Source: Gracilimonas sp965227785
GTDB taxonomy: Bacteria > Bacteroidota > Rhodothermia > Balneolales > Balneolaceae
DNA: 64,000 bases
Assembly (NCBI RefSeq): GCF_965227785.1
Contig: NZ_OZ245785.1
Span: forward strand, 2,356,001 to 2,420,000
Direction of reading: 5' to 3'
The notes beneath the pieces are model-generated. The model searched no databases, was not told where the DNA came from, and worked only from the letters and a program-made list of their open reading frames with translations. Positions 55,612-64,000 of the stretch are shown here, piece after piece (within the stretch, counting starts at the first letter, position 1; each line of letters starts with the position of its first letter). Made by a program: the position numbers and the translations under genes.

Positions 55612-55962
55612 ATGCAATACAAACAAAATTACTTTTATCTTTGCAAAACCCCGTTAAGCGCTGAAGGTCCTGAACATGTTGAGATCATAACCCGCGCCGA
55701 AAACAGTGAAGATTTTCCACGGGTGTTCAAGGAGTATGAAGAATGTCGCTCTCACGCTTTTAACGATGATGATATATATAGCGTAGTTCGTGCCGATGAC
55801 ATTTATGAACTGGTTCGAACCGGCACGGAAAAAGAAGCCCAGGAAATAGCTTATGAAAAGGCTGAACAGGAAATCATTACCAACCTGCAACATCGGGTGA
55901 TGCAGGGGGGAGATGCCAACGCAAAAGGTATCTTAAAAGAGGTGTACGGCATAGAAGAATAA
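55612..55962 (+). CDS. Unknown soluble acidic protein
   Basis: This 116-residue protein has no signal peptide and a Glu-rich composition. A YFYLCKTPLSAEGPEHVEI beta-rich start leads to a helical C-half (EKEAQEIAYEKAEQEII). It has its own terminator. I do not recognise a family. It has no in-frame alternative start near the first ATG. Confidence 0.65.
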   Translation: MQYKQNYFYLCKTPLSAEGPEHVEIITRAENSEDFPRVFKEYEECRSHAFNDDDIYSVVRADDIYELVRTGTEKEAQEIAYEKAEQEIITNLQHRVMQGGDANAKGILKEVYGIEE

Positions 55963-55987
55963 CGGCTTTCTTCGTTTAAATATATTG

Positions 55988-56022
55988 AATCCCACATGCT
56001 TAATGGCGTGTGGGATTTTTTT
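55988..56022 (+). terminator. Rho-independent terminator
   Basis: AATCCCACATGC at 55988-55999 pairs with GCGTGTGGGATT at 56006-56017 (one G-T pair). It is followed by TTTTT. It lies 25 bases beyond the stop of the 116-residue gene. Confidence 0.88.
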
Positions 56023-56143
56023 GTTATAAATACTCTCGATGAAGCTGATTGTAAATCCTTTTTACTATTCACTTACATTATGGAACAGAAGCTGCTCATT
56101 ATTGTTTTAATAACTGAATATTCATAAATAAAATGATACTAAA

Positions 56144-56647
56144 ATGGATATTGAAACATTAAACGGAGTTGAAAAGATGAAAGTGAACATTGGAATTTCC
56201 GAAGATCATCGGGAGAAAATTGCGGCAGGATTATCAAAAGTGCTTGCCGACTCATATTTGTTGTATTTGAAAACGCACAACTATCACTGGAATGTAACCG
56301 GTGAATTATTTCATCAGCTGCATGAGCAATTTGAAGAGCAGTATTCTGAGCTTGCTGAGGCTATTGACGAAATTGCAGAACGCATCCGGGCATTAGGATT
56401 CAGAGCTCCGGGAACTTTTAAAGAGTTCAATGAACTTGCGTCTATTGGGGAAGACACCGATCGGCCGAAAGCACTGGATATGGTAAAGAGGCTGACAGAA
56501 GCCAATGAGCAGGTTATCAGGACTGCACGAGAGGCCTTAGAGCCAGCCAAAGCCGCTGATGATGAAGCAACCATTGATTTATTGACAGAGCGGTTGACCG
56601 TTCATTCCAAAATAGCATGGATGTTAAGAAGTCATTTGGAAGACTAA
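56144..56647 (+). CDS. dps: Dps family DNA-protection/ferritin-like protein
   Basis: This 167-residue four-helix protein has the Dps ferroxidase pattern THNYHWNVTG followed by FHQLHEQFEEQYSELAEAIDEIAERI (read in parts). It binds DNA non-specifically and oxidises Fe(II) with H2O2 to protect the cell. The length and motif spacing fit the standard dodecameric Dps. It is followed by csbD after 47 bases, in line with a stress response unit. Confidence 0.95.
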   Translation: MDIETLNGVEKMKVNIGISEDHREKIAAGLSKVLADSYLLYLKTHNYHWNVTGELFHQLHEQFEEQYSELAEAIDEIAERIRALGFRAPGTFKEFNELASIGEDTDRPKALDMVKRLTEANEQVIRTAREALEPAKAADDEATIDLLTERLTVHSKIAWMLRSHLED

Positions 56648-56694
56648 AGCATTTACCTTGCGATAAGAATTTTAACTAAAAAAGGAGAGATATC

Positions 56695-56880
56695 ATGAAT
56701 GATTTAACCATCAAAGGAACATGGAACGAAGTAAAAGGAAAGTTAAAGCAAAAATATTCAGAGTTGACTGATGATGATCTTGCTTTTACCGAGGGTAAAG
56801 AAGATGAGCTGTTGGGCCGTCTTCAAAATAAACTGGGTAAGACGAAAGACGAGATCAAAAAGGAGTTAGCAGAACTCTGA
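56695..56880 (+). CDS. CsbD family stress protein
   Basis: This 61-residue protein has the CsbD pattern: LTIKGTWNEVKGKLKQKYSELTDDDL at the start and GKTKDEIKKELAEL at the end. The family is hydrophilic and general-stress induced in Bacillus. A good AGGAGAG ribosome binding site precedes the ATG. Its terminator follows at once. Confidence 0.93.
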   Translation: MNDLTIKGTWNEVKGKLKQKYSELTDDDLAFTEGKEDELLGRLQNKLGKTKDEIKKELAEL

Positions 56881-56901
56881 CAGGAATCGCATAGTAGCTT
56901 G

Positions 56902-56930
56902 AGGGAAGGTTAACGCCTTCCCTTTTTTAT
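56902..56930 (+). terminator. Rho-independent terminator after csbD
   Basis: AGGGAAGG pairs with CCTTCCCT across a 6-base loop and is followed by TTTTTT. It begins 22 bases after the csbD stop. Confidence 0.9.
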
Positions 56931-57007
56931 ATGTGCATCAAAACCTGACAGTGAATGAATTTTTAAGGATATTCACCTCAACAAAATTAAAGATCATAAA
57001 AGGACGT

Positions 57008-57829
57008 ATGGACAATTTTAACATTACCACAGATGACATTATGAATTTCGTGACCACATTTGGCCCAAAATTGCTTGCGGCGGTTGCGACTCTGGTAATC
57101 GGGCTATGGATAGTGAAGTTTATTGTAAGAGGGGCCGGCAAAGTGCTGAACCGCAGCAGAGTGGATGAAGCCCTGGTATCTTTTTTGCGAAGCCTGATCT
57201 CCATGTTGCTCAAAGTGATGGTTTATATTTCGGCACTGGGGATGCTGGGTATAGAAATGACGTCCTTTATTGCCGTATTGGGTGCGGCCGGTTTGGCGAT
57301 AGGTTTGGCGCTGCAGGGCAGTTTGTCCAATTTCGCTGGTGGAGTGCTCATTTTGTTCTTCAAGCCGTTTAAAGTGGGAGACTTTATCGAAAGAGGAAAT
57401 GAATCGGGTACGGTGGAAAAGATTGATATTCTGCATACACACCTTCAAACCCCCAACAATCAGCTGGTTGTAATTCCGAATGGACAGCTGGCTAATTCTC
57501 CCGTTACCAATTACACAGCTAAAGAAACCCGGCGTGCAGTTTTCCCGGTTGGCATTGGGTACGGTTCAGATGTTAAGAAAGCACGGGAAGTTATTTTACG
57601 AGTTCTGAATGAAGATGAGCGCATTTTGCAAGATCCGGCTCCGATTGTGGTACTCACAAACCTTGGGGACAGTTCGCTGGATTTATCTGCCCGAGCATGG
57701 ACAAAAACTGAAAATTATTGGGGCTTTTTCTGGGATAACCTCGAGAAAATAAAAGAAGAGCTGGATAAAGAAGGCATCGAAATCCCATTCCCTCAGCGCG
57801 ATATCCATGTAATCCAGGAAAAGGAATGA
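57008..57829 (+). CDS. mscS: MscS-type small-conductance mechanosensitive channel
   Basis: This 273-residue protein has about three N-terminal helices, the pore helix SFIAVLGAAGLAIGLALQG (TM3, Gly/Ala-rich), and FAGGVLILFFKPFKVGDFIE. A beta-rich cytoplasmic cage follows. It matches E. coli MscS in length and motifs. The start ATG 57008 is preceded by AAAGGA, and the frame upstream is not coding. It gates on membrane tension to release osmolytes on down-shock. Confidence 0.94.
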   Translation: MDNFNITTDDIMNFVTTFGPKLLAAVATLVIGLWIVKFIVRGAGKVLNRSRVDEALVSFLRSLISMLLKVMVYISALGMLGIEMTSFIAVLGAAGLAIGLALQGSLSNFAGGVLILFFKPFKVGDFIERGNESGTVEKIDILHTHLQTPNNQLVVIPNGQLANSPVTNYTAKETRRAVFPVGIGYGSDVKKAREVILRVLNEDERILQDPAPIVVLTNLGDSSLDLSARAWTKTENYWGFFWDNLEKIKEELDKEGIEIPFPQRDIHVIQEKE

Positions 57830-58193
57830 TTTTCGAATGATCGATTTTAGATTGCAGAATTTTGAATTAGATCTGTTAGGGTTTCAATTTTTTGCTGGAA
57901 GTTTTTAAACTGCATATAAGTGTAAAAGGTGAACTTTCTTTATTGAGTTAAGACAAAAACACAACAAAAATCGAAAATCGGTCTTTCGATCACTCGCTAA
58001 TCCACTACTCAGTTCAACACCACCGTAATTTTTATTTGGGGGAAATTTTTCTTCGTATCTCTATAATCTGAAATACTTTGCAGCACTTTTGCTTTATATT
58101 GCCAAAGATTGGGCAGATATATTATCTTAGCTAATCTAAGCAAGAGGGCTACGAGCCGTTAATCAAAAGACCTACGAGGAAAGGAAGGTTACT
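57830..58193. other. 364-base gene-free region
   Basis: No gene is visible. Text just after the mscS stop (CGAATGATCGATTTTAGATT) loosely faces AATCGAAAATCGGTCTTTCG near 57970, which is an imperfect inverted pattern like other stop-adjacent repeats. The last 100 bases before the DUF349 gene should hold its promoter. I saw no known riboswitch fold. Confidence 0.4.
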
Positions 58194-60203
58194 GTGGAGA
58201 ACCTGGAGCAACAAAACGCAAACTCTGAAAAAGAGACCGATAAAGAAGAACTTGAGAATAACGTTGAAGAAACTACTTCCGAAGAAGAAACTTCAGTTGA
58301 TAATGAGGAGCAGTCCTCTCCAAAAGAAGAGGTAGCAGAGCCGAAAGAAAAGCCGGAGAATACAGCTGAAGAAGAGCCACCTGCCGAAAATTCAGAAGCC
58401 GGTGATGAACCAGAAAAATCAGATGAATCAGATTCTGAAGTAGAGGTAACCGGGGAAGAAAAAGAAGAGTCAGAAGAAGAAGTACCCGAAGTAGAAAGTG
58501 AAGAGTCCTCGAAAGATGCTGAATCGTTTTACACTGAGATTGTAGAGCGGGCCAAAGAGCTGGTGGTTCAAACAGATTGGGCCTTTGTTACTACAGAACT
58601 GGCTAATCTCGCCCAAAATGTTGCTGAAGGACCGGAATCGACAAGTGACAAGGCCAAACAGTTAATAGAAGAATTCCAGAAGCTGCGGGATGACTTTGAG
58701 CAAAAGAAGAAAGAGCATTACGAAGAGCTGAACCGCAAGAAAGAAGAAAACCTTGCCAGGAAGAAAGAACTACTGAAGTCTCTCTCTGATATTGTAAATG
58801 AAGAAAACTGGACAGCAACCAAAGAGGTGGGTAAAATTAAAGGCCAGTGGGAAAACATTAAATTGCTGCCGCAAGGGGAGGCAGAAGCGTTGGATAAGCG
58901 GTTCAAAGAATTGATGGACGAGTTTGAGGATCATAAAGTAGACCGGCTCGTGAAGAAACTTCAGAAAGAAGAAGAAAATTTAGAGCTGAAGCTGCTTCTG
59001 CTTGATAAAATGGATGCGCTCACCCAAAAACTCAATGAGAATACTCCTGATTTTGAAGAATTAGAAGATCAGTTTAATAAATTGATTTCACAGTGGAGAA
59101 AAGTTGGACGCGTTCCTTCAGAAAAGAACCAACCGCTATGGGATAGGTTCAACGCTGTGCAGGACACCTTCAATGAAGTGAGGTTCAAAGTAGACAAAGA
59201 GTTTCGTGAGCAGATTGAGAAGGCGCTTTCCAAGAAAAAGAAATTGGTGAAAGAAGCCGAGGCGCTGGTTGATCAGGAGAATATTGCGAAGGCAGCCCGT
59301 AAGGTAAATAAGCTGCATAAAGCATGGAAAAATGCCGGCAATCTCCCACAGAAAGATGAAAACGAGATGTGGGATCTGTTTAAAGCAGCTACCGACAAAT
59401 TCAATGAGATGAAGTCGGATAATATTGACAAGCTACGCAAACAGGAAGAGGCCAATCTCGATAAGAAATACGACCTCATTAAAGAAGCGGAAGAAATTAA
59501 AGATACCGACGACTTTGATGCCGGTCACCAGAAGATGCAGAGCCTGATGAGCCGGTGGAAGAAAATAGGACCGGTTCCAAGAAAGCAGTCTTCTAAAATC
59601 TGGAAGAAGTTTAAAGGCGCGATGGATGTGTTTTATGATCGCCGCCGCGAGGCCTTTAAAGGAGAGCGAAAAGATCAGAAGGAAAACTTGGAGAAAAAGC
59701 AGGAAATTCTGGAAAAACTGAAAGAGTTGGGCAAGCATGATGATCCGGCCCTGGCTGTTCAGGAAGCCAAAAAGTTACAGCAGGCTTTTAAAGACATTGG
59801 TTACGTTCCGATCAAAATGAAAAACAAGATCTGGAAGCAGTACCGCGAAGCATGTGATGTAATTTATGATCGCTATCGTGCGCTGGGATCTGACCTTGGT
59901 ATGGAGAAAAAACTGGCTAACCAGGGAATTGATCCGGATACCCGGAAAGACATTATTAAGCTTCAGAAAGAGCGGGATAAGCTCAAGAAAGAGGTCTCCA
60001 AACTGGAAAGTGAAATGATCCAATACCAGGAAGCCAAGACGTACTTTAAGCCTACCAACCGGGGTAATGCCTTGAAGGATGAGCTTCAGGAAAAAATTGA
60101 TAAAGCCGAAAATTCAATCGTTGAGAAAGAAGAACGGCTAAAAGAAATCAATAAAGAAATAGACCAGCTTAAACGAACCGGAGACAGCGACGAGGAAGAA
60201 TAA
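58194..60203 (+). CDS. DUF349 repeat protein with acidic N-terminal tail
   Basis: This 669-residue protein has a GTG start and a disordered N-terminal 110 residues made almost only of Glu, Ser, Asp and Lys. About five DUF349 repeats follow (about 215-580), each holding the core QWRKVGRVPSEKNQPLWDRF-type pattern. A C-terminal coiled coil (about 590-665) ends it. DUF349 proteins occur across Bacteroidota and their role is unknown. The acidic tail suggests binding to basic proteins or RNA partners (inference). Confidence 0.9.
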   Translation: MENLEQQNANSEKETDKEELENNVEETTSEEETSVDNEEQSSPKEEVAEPKEKPENTAEEEPPAENSEAGDEPEKSDESDSEVEVTGEEKEESEEEVPEVESEESSKDAESFYTEIVERAKELVVQTDWAFVTTELANLAQNVAEGPESTSDKAKQLIEEFQKLRDDFEQKKKEHYEELNRKKEENLARKKELLKSLSDIVNEENWTATKEVGKIKGQWENIKLLPQGEAEALDKRFKELMDEFEDHKVDRLVKKLQKEEENLELKLLLLDKMDALTQKLNENTPDFEELEDQFNKLISQWRKVGRVPSEKNQPLWDRFNAVQDTFNEVRFKVDKEFREQIEKALSKKKKLVKEAEALVDQENIAKAARKVNKLHKAWKNAGNLPQKDENEMWDLFKAATDKFNEMKSDNIDKLRKQEEANLDKKYDLIKEAEEIKDTDDFDAGHQKMQSLMSRWKKIGPVPRKQSSKIWKKFKGAMDVFYDRRREAFKGERKDQKENLEKKQEILEKLKELGKHDDPALAVQEAKKLQQAFKDIGYVPIKMKNKIWKQYREACDVIYDRYRALGSDLGMEKKLANQGIDPDTRKDIIKLQKERDKLKKEVSKLESEMIQYQEAKTYFKPTNRGNALKDELQEKIDKAENSIVEKEERLKEINKEIDQLKRTGDSDEEE

Positions 60204-60386
60204 CAAGTGCTTTCCGTTTGTTTATTATTTTTATACAATGGTGGGCGTTGGTATCTAACTGATTATCCAGCTTCAGTTTAATTTTTAGAAAAGATTAACA
60301 AGGAAGTAAATACCATTCGATATACATATACTTAGGGGTACGCTATTGATTACATGTGTACGTAATGCAGAGGATTTTAGAATAAT

Positions 60387-61253
60387 TTGAAAGGTTCAAT
60401 AAACATAAAATTTTGGGGTGTCAGAGGTTCAACTCCTTGTGCCAATAGTGAAAACATGCGTTATGGGGGAAATACCACGTGTGTTCAAATTCAGATTAAG
60501 GGACACGATGAACTGTTGATTTTAGATTCGGGTACCGGGTTTCGAAATCTTGGAAATGAGCTTCAGGGACGGGGTTCTTCACTTCGTGGACGGGTATTTA
60601 TAACACACCCGCACTGGGATCATTTGCAAGGATTTCCCTTCTTCAAACCTTTCTATAATGGCAATAACTGGTTTCGTATTTATTTGCCGCCCCAGGGTGA
60701 AATTGGATGTAAAGAAATTTTGCAAGGACATATGTCCAGCACCTTTTTTCCGGTATCCATTGATATGCTGGAAGCCGATTTAGATTGTGAAACCTTTCAG
60801 CCTGGTAAAAGAGATTTTGACGGTTATTCCGTTGAGTACATGTGGGCAACACATACAGTGCCTACAGCCATGTATAGAATCCGGGTAAAAGATAAGACCA
60901 TTATTTTTGCTCCGGATAATGAATTGATGAATGACGGGACAAACGAATCCCAACAGTTCAGAGAAGCTTTTAAAGAATATATTCGCGGTGCTGATGTATT
61001 AATTCATGATGCTCAATATTCAAAAAAATTATACAACCAGCGTGTTGGATGGGGGCACTCGGCCTGGGAAACGGTTGCTGAATTAGCTAAGGAAGTGAAT
61101 GTGAAAAGGCTTTTTCTAACCCATCATGACCCTGACAACAGCGATGATGTGCTTGCTAAGAGAGAAGAGCAAATACAGGATATTTACGGGGCTTCTTTCG
61201 AAAGGGTTTGTCTAGCCAAAGAAGGGCAGGAAATTGCCCTGCCCTCCGGTTAA
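60387..61253 (+). CDS. MBL-fold hydrolase, phosphodiesterase/RNase Z-like
   Basis: This 288-residue protein has the pattern FWGVRGSTPCANSENMRYGGNTTC and the metal motif THPHWDH at residues 73-79 (His74, His76, Asp78, His79). It ends with FLTHHDPDNSDD. It belongs to the PhnP/RNase Z-like group and may act on a cyclic phosphodiester. The start is TTG at 60387: a stop codon lies just upstream and there is no ATG before the motif. The substrate is unknown. Confidence 0.88.
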   Translation: MKGSINIKFWGVRGSTPCANSENMRYGGNTTCVQIQIKGHDELLILDSGTGFRNLGNELQGRGSSLRGRVFITHPHWDHLQGFPFFKPFYNGNNWFRIYLPPQGEIGCKEILQGHMSSTFFPVSIDMLEADLDCETFQPGKRDFDGYSVEYMWATHTVPTAMYRIRVKDKTIIFAPDNELMNDGTNESQQFREAFKEYIRGADVLIHDAQYSKKLYNQRVGWGHSAWETVAELAKEVNVKRLFLTHHDPDNSDDVLAKREEQIQDIYGASFERVCLAKEGQEIALPSG

Positions 61254-61269
61254 GCCAGTTGGAATCAAT

Positions 61270-61746
61270 TTAGAAGTAAAAGCGGATGCCAATGGCTCCG
61301 TTTCCATCAAAGTCGGTGCTGGGAGCTAAATCTAAAATGGGAACCGCTTCAACAAATAAGTCGATCGGTGCATCTTCTATCACGTAATTCAGTCCCAAAG
61401 GAACACGAATACCGATAGCCGCTTCATCAGCTAAAACAAGCCGGGCACCCACTCCATAATAAAAAGCCAGTCTGCCCTGATCTACTCCGTTAAACCAGTT
61501 ATGCTGGAGATAGTCGCCGTGAAGGTGAATGGCATCGTACCGGCCAAATGACCAGGCAGCACCGAAGCCAAAAGCAGACTTGGAATTATTCCAGGCCTTT
61601 ATAGAAATACCGGTTGGTTCACCGAGCATAACACCCAGCCCGAGATTGCCGCCCTCACCGTTTGCCTGTGCCTGAGCAGTGTCAGGTAGAGTGATGGCTA
61701 CGCCAAAAATTATAGTTAGTATAGAAAGTAGTTTCTTAATGTTCAT
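61270..61746 (-). CDS. Small outer-membrane beta-barrel protein
   Basis: This 158-residue protein has a signal peptide (about 1-26, ending AQAQA). About eight amphipathic strands follow, and the ending is GIRFYF with an aromatic last residue. It is a likely eight-stranded barrel. Strands such as GEPTGISIKAW and LVLADEAAIGIRVPL are visible. The function is unknown. It points towards the end of the upstream MBL gene (convergent) and away from the arsenosugar genes. Confidence 0.78.
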   Translation of the reverse strand: MNIKKLLSILTIIFGVAITLPDTAQAQANGEGGNLGLGVMLGEPTGISIKAWNNSKSAFGFGAAWSFGRYDAIHLHGDYLQHNWFNGVDQGRLAFYYGVGARLVLADEAAIGIRVPLGLNYVIEDAPIDLFVEAVPILDLAPSTDFDGNGAIGIRFYF

Positions 61747-61939
61747 ATTAGGTTGGTTTATTATGTTTACTAACTCATTAAATATAAATTAGACCAAAAA
61801 TGTTTCATTATTAACATAATTAATCATTTTTTTGGGTTGATTCAGCTAAATCAATCTTCATGTCTATTTATTTCGTAAGAATAAATAAGCTGATTCAATC
61901 AAATCAATACTATTAATAATTAATCAAGCACTCACTATT

Positions 61940-62275
61940 ATGAGTAACCCTTACTACAAAGCAGAAGACCTTAAAAAATTTGGCGATATTACAGAATTCC
62001 AGGAAAAACTCGGGAATAAGTTTTTCGAATATTACGGGGAGGTTTTTGAAGAGGGAGCTTTAACAAAGAGGGAGAAGGCTTTAATAGCACTTGCAGTGGC
62101 CCACACTGTACAATGTCCATATTGTATTGACGCCTACACTACCGGCAGTCTGGAAAATGGAGCTAGCGAAGAGCAAATGATGGAAGCTGTACACGTATCA
62201 GCGGCCATTCGTGGTGGTTCATCGCTCGTTCACGGCGTGCAGATGATGAATAAGGTAAAAGATATTTCGATGTAA
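61940..62275 (+). CDS. Arsenosugar biosynthesis-associated peroxidase-like protein (CMD family)
   Basis: This 111-residue carboxymuconolactone decarboxylase/AhpD-like protein has the redox site CPYC (Cys59, Cys62). The His normally four residues after the second Cys is Tyr66 (CIDAY). It matches the small CMD protein that accompanies arsS, annotated as an arsenosugar biosynthesis-associated peroxidase-like protein. It is upstream of arsS with 79 bases between and probably co-transcribed. Its exact reaction is unknown. Confidence 0.85.
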   Translation: MSNPYYKAEDLKKFGDITEFQEKLGNKFFEYYGEVFEEGALTKREKALIALAVAHTVQCPYCIDAYTTGSLENGASEEQMMEAVHVSAAIRGGSSLVHGVQMMNKVKDISM

Positions 62276-62354
62276 TTGTATTAGTTAGAATTTAAATGAC
62301 GCAGTCTTTACACCTGCGATCTCATCCATATTATATTTTAAAAGAAAGAAGTTT

Positions 62355-63401
62355 ATGAAAAGCTTATTGGCAGAATCTCATGAGCTGGCAAAGCCCAGCG
62401 TTCAACTCGATATCATTAATAATCACAATGAAAAGATAAAATCTCTACCGAAGTTCAGAGACAAAATTGATCCGATCGGATTATTTCCGCTGAAGCCGAC
62501 TGGGATAGAGATTTTTCAAATGAATGTGGGTTATATGTGTAACATGACCTGTAAGCATTGCCACGTGGATGCCGGGCCCGATCGTCAAGAAATTATGACC
62601 AAAGAGACCTTTGAGCATTGCCTTGAGGCACTGAAAGGAACCGATATTGATACGGTGGACCTGACCGGTGGAGCTCCGGAAATGAACCCACATTTCCGAT
62701 GGTTTGTGGAAGAAGTTTCAAAGCTGGGTAAGCATGTAATTGTAAGGTCGAATCTTACCATCCTGACCACCAATAAATTCAGTGACCTTCCGGAATTTTT
62801 TAAAGAGCACGGGGTGGAAGTAACCTGTTCCCTTCCTTTCTACAGTAAATCACGTACCGATCGCCAGCGTGGAGAGGGCACATACGATAAGTCTATTAAG
62901 GCATTGAAAAGGCTGAACGAAATCGGGTATGGAGTTGAAGATACCGGCTTGATGCTGAACCTGGTTTATAATCCTGTAGGTGCTTTTTTACCGGGAGACC
63001 AGGGAGAAATTAAACAGGAGTTTAAGAAAGAGCTCAAAAGGAAGCATGATATTGTATTCAACGACCTGTTTACCATCACCAATTTACCTATCAGCCGTTT
63101 TCTGAACTTTCTGTTGATGTCCGGAAATTTGGAAGAGTATATGGAGAAGCTGATTGAGTCATTTAATCCGGCTGCTGCGGCGGGCGTAATGTGTCGTAAT
63201 ACCATTTCCATAGGCTGGGATGGTCGTCTGTTCGATTGCGATTTCAACCAAATGCTGGATATGGAAACGCATGAAGACAGCGTACAGCATATCAAAGATT
63301 TCGATCTTGAATCGTTAAATAACCGGGAAATTAAGATCAATCAGCACTGCTTTGGATGCACAGCCGGTGCCGGCAGCAGTTGTGGAGGGGCGACTACTTG
63401 A
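62355..63401 (+). CDS. arsS: Arsenosugar biosynthesis radical SAM protein ArsS
   Basis: This 348-residue radical SAM enzyme has the 4Fe-4S motif CNMTCKHC (Cys62, Cys66, Cys69). A C-terminal Cys-rich end, HCFGCTAGAGSSCGG, is typical of ArsS and probably binds an auxiliary cluster. ArsS adds a 5'-deoxyadenosyl group to methylated arsenic on the way to arsenosugars. Flanking CMD-like and glycosyltransferase genes support the assignment. No arsM is visible in the window. Some relatives are selenoproteins; here the C-terminal motif uses Phe between the Cys (CFGC), so no Sec codon is required. Confidence 0.93.
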   Translation: MKSLLAESHELAKPSVQLDIINNHNEKIKSLPKFRDKIDPIGLFPLKPTGIEIFQMNVGYMCNMTCKHCHVDAGPDRQEIMTKETFEHCLEALKGTDIDTVDLTGGAPEMNPHFRWFVEEVSKLGKHVIVRSNLTILTTNKFSDLPEFFKEHGVEVTCSLPFYSKSRTDRQRGEGTYDKSIKALKRLNEIGYGVEDTGLMLNLVYNPVGAFLPGDQGEIKQEFKKELKRKHDIVFNDLFTITNLPISRFLNFLLMSGNLEEYMEKLIESFNPAAAAGVMCRNTISIGWDGRLFDCDFNQMLDMETHEDSVQHIKDFDLESLNNREIKINQHCFGCTAGAGSSCGGATT

Positions 63402-63596
63402 ACACCCAACAAGGAACATTGAACGTAGAACACTGAACTGTTCTATCAATCTCTTACTATTTTTAATCGGTCTGGGTCAAGTATCAGAAAAGCCTTTTAC
63501 TTGTGAAGGAGTCCCGATTCCCGGGAAGGTGATGGCGATGTTTGGGGGGAAAACCATGAGCTATTAACATTCTTATTTCAGTAAAGAACTTATTTC
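63402..63596. other. Short gene-free stretch with GAAC-word repeat
   Basis: Just after the arsS stop the text contains GAACATTGAACG TAGAACACTGAAC at about 63415-63439: four GAAC words at six- to eight-base spacing. This resembles the other stop-adjacent repeat texts. A minus- or plus-strand gene was not supported. The AT-rich tail before 63597 may carry the promoter of the glycosyltransferase. Confidence 0.5.
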
Positions 63597-64000
63597 ATGA
63601 CCACTTCAGAAGAATCATCAAAAGAAAAGCTCATTATTTTTGTAAAGAATGAAGAGGCTGGGAGAACTAAAACTCGTTTGGCCGCTTCAATCGGAGACGA
63701 ACAAGCTTTGGAGGCCTATAGGAAGCTGTTGGGATGGACGGTTAAGCAAACCCGGGATTTAGAAGTTACCCGTGAAGTGTGGTATTCAAGGTTTGTTGCT
63801 GAGAACGATATCTGGGAAGAGGGTGATTTCGAAAAGCGCCTACAGTCCGGGGATAACCTTGGGGCAAGAATGTCGAATGCATTCAGGAAATCATTTACCG
63901 AAGAATCTTTTCAAAAAGTCGTGATCATAGGCAGTGACTGTGCGGAGCTTACATCGGAGATCATAGAGCTGGCGTTTAAGGAGCTTGACGATCATGAGTT
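63597..64000 (+). CDS. Partial TIGR04282-type arsenosugar biosynthesis glycosyltransferase
   Basis: The frame opens at ATG 63597 and runs off the right edge (134 complete codons). It has LIIFVKNEEAGRTKTRLA near residues 13-29, like the GxxKTRL motif of the cofC-like nucleotidyl/glycosyltransferase family, and then VVIIGSDCAELT with the GSD metal motif. This is the TIGR04282 family found with arsS, which would transfer sugar in arsenosugar synthesis. The 3' end is missing. It follows arsS by 195 bases. Confidence 0.85.
   Translation, partial: MTTSEESSKEKLIIFVKNEEAGRTKTRLAASIGDEQALEAYRKLLGWTVKQTRDLEVTREVWYSRFVAENDIWEEGDFEKRLQSGDNLGARMSNAFRKSFTEESFQKVVIIGSDCAELTSEIIELAFKELDDHE

Noticed and set aside
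55636..55643. Exact TAnnTTTG-like octamer inside the 116-residue gene
   Set aside because: It lies 24 bases inside the coding frame, without a -33 TTG, and is probably chance.
63352..63567. Plus-strand 71-codon frame overlapping the arsS end
   Set aside because: Its first part is out of frame with arsS and the rest shows no recognisable protein. It may be a decayed repeat.

Overview
The window looks like chromosomal DNA from a free-living, probably marine or halotolerant member of the Bacteroidota/Balneolota side of the FCB group. The grounds are a giant secreted protein with a type IX secretion (T9SS) C-terminal signal, a PID-CTERM-like small protein, many -AQ signal peptides and lipoproteins, a methylmalonyl-CoA epimerase, a DUF3822-like gene beside rsmD/coaD, and an arsenosugar gene set. 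The exact taxon is an inference. No phage, transposase, CRISPR array or rRNA was seen. Most of the sequence is ordinary core and accessory chromosome.

Layout: 1-6040 holds the 3' end of an unknown gene, an 1878-residue T9SS adhesin-like protein and the PID-CTERM-like protein. 6049-9250 carries a membrane-anchored MBL hydrolase and an S9 prolyl-oligopeptidase-type peptidase. 9808-12837 is a copper detoxification operon (CopZ, CopA, DUF411 protein). 13002-16871 has a small membrane protein, an SDR enzyme, a stand-alone GroES-like protein coupled to a YitT-type protein, and a Tat-type MBL protein coupled to a 55-residue zinc-ribbon protein. 16939-23433 is a TamA/TamB outer-membrane assembly pair. 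23544-28628 has an M14 peptidase lipoprotein, a haem c lipoprotein and a second copper locus (His/Cys-rich small protein, Met-rich beta-barrel, SCO, PCuAC) that probably loads cytochrome oxidase. 28693-34847 contains a four-repeat DUF7282-like lipoprotein, a methyltransferase, a GAF-SpoIIE phosphatase and several unknown secreted proteins.

34919-46512 has tRNA-Pro(GGG), methylmalonyl-CoA epimerase, a secreted aminopeptidase P, a CHASE2 adenylate/guanylate cyclase translationally coupled to an SH3-M48 protease, an AI-2E family transporter with a YwqK-like lipoprotein, a flavin reductase, PolX, YraN, a GbsR/MarR regulator and an FmdB-like protein. 46966-55405 has a SulP transporter, an aspartate-type aminotransferase, a coaD-rsmD-DUF3822-pseudopilin-like operon, and a MATE-BrkB-SixA operon. 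55612-61746 has a stress group (Dps, CsbD, MscS), a DUF349 coiled-coil protein, another MBL enzyme and an outer-membrane barrel. 61940-64000 starts an arsenosugar biosynthesis cluster that runs off the right edge.

A recurring, less explained feature is a set of inverted repeats of unrelated sequence that each sit within about 25 bp of a stop codon (near 16865, 45091, 46167, 49932, 51088 and 55405) and lack a terminator T-tract. Other intergenic stretches (13227, 15592, 57830, 63402) look like degenerate repeat elements. Standard Rho-independent terminators are also present and are listed separately.
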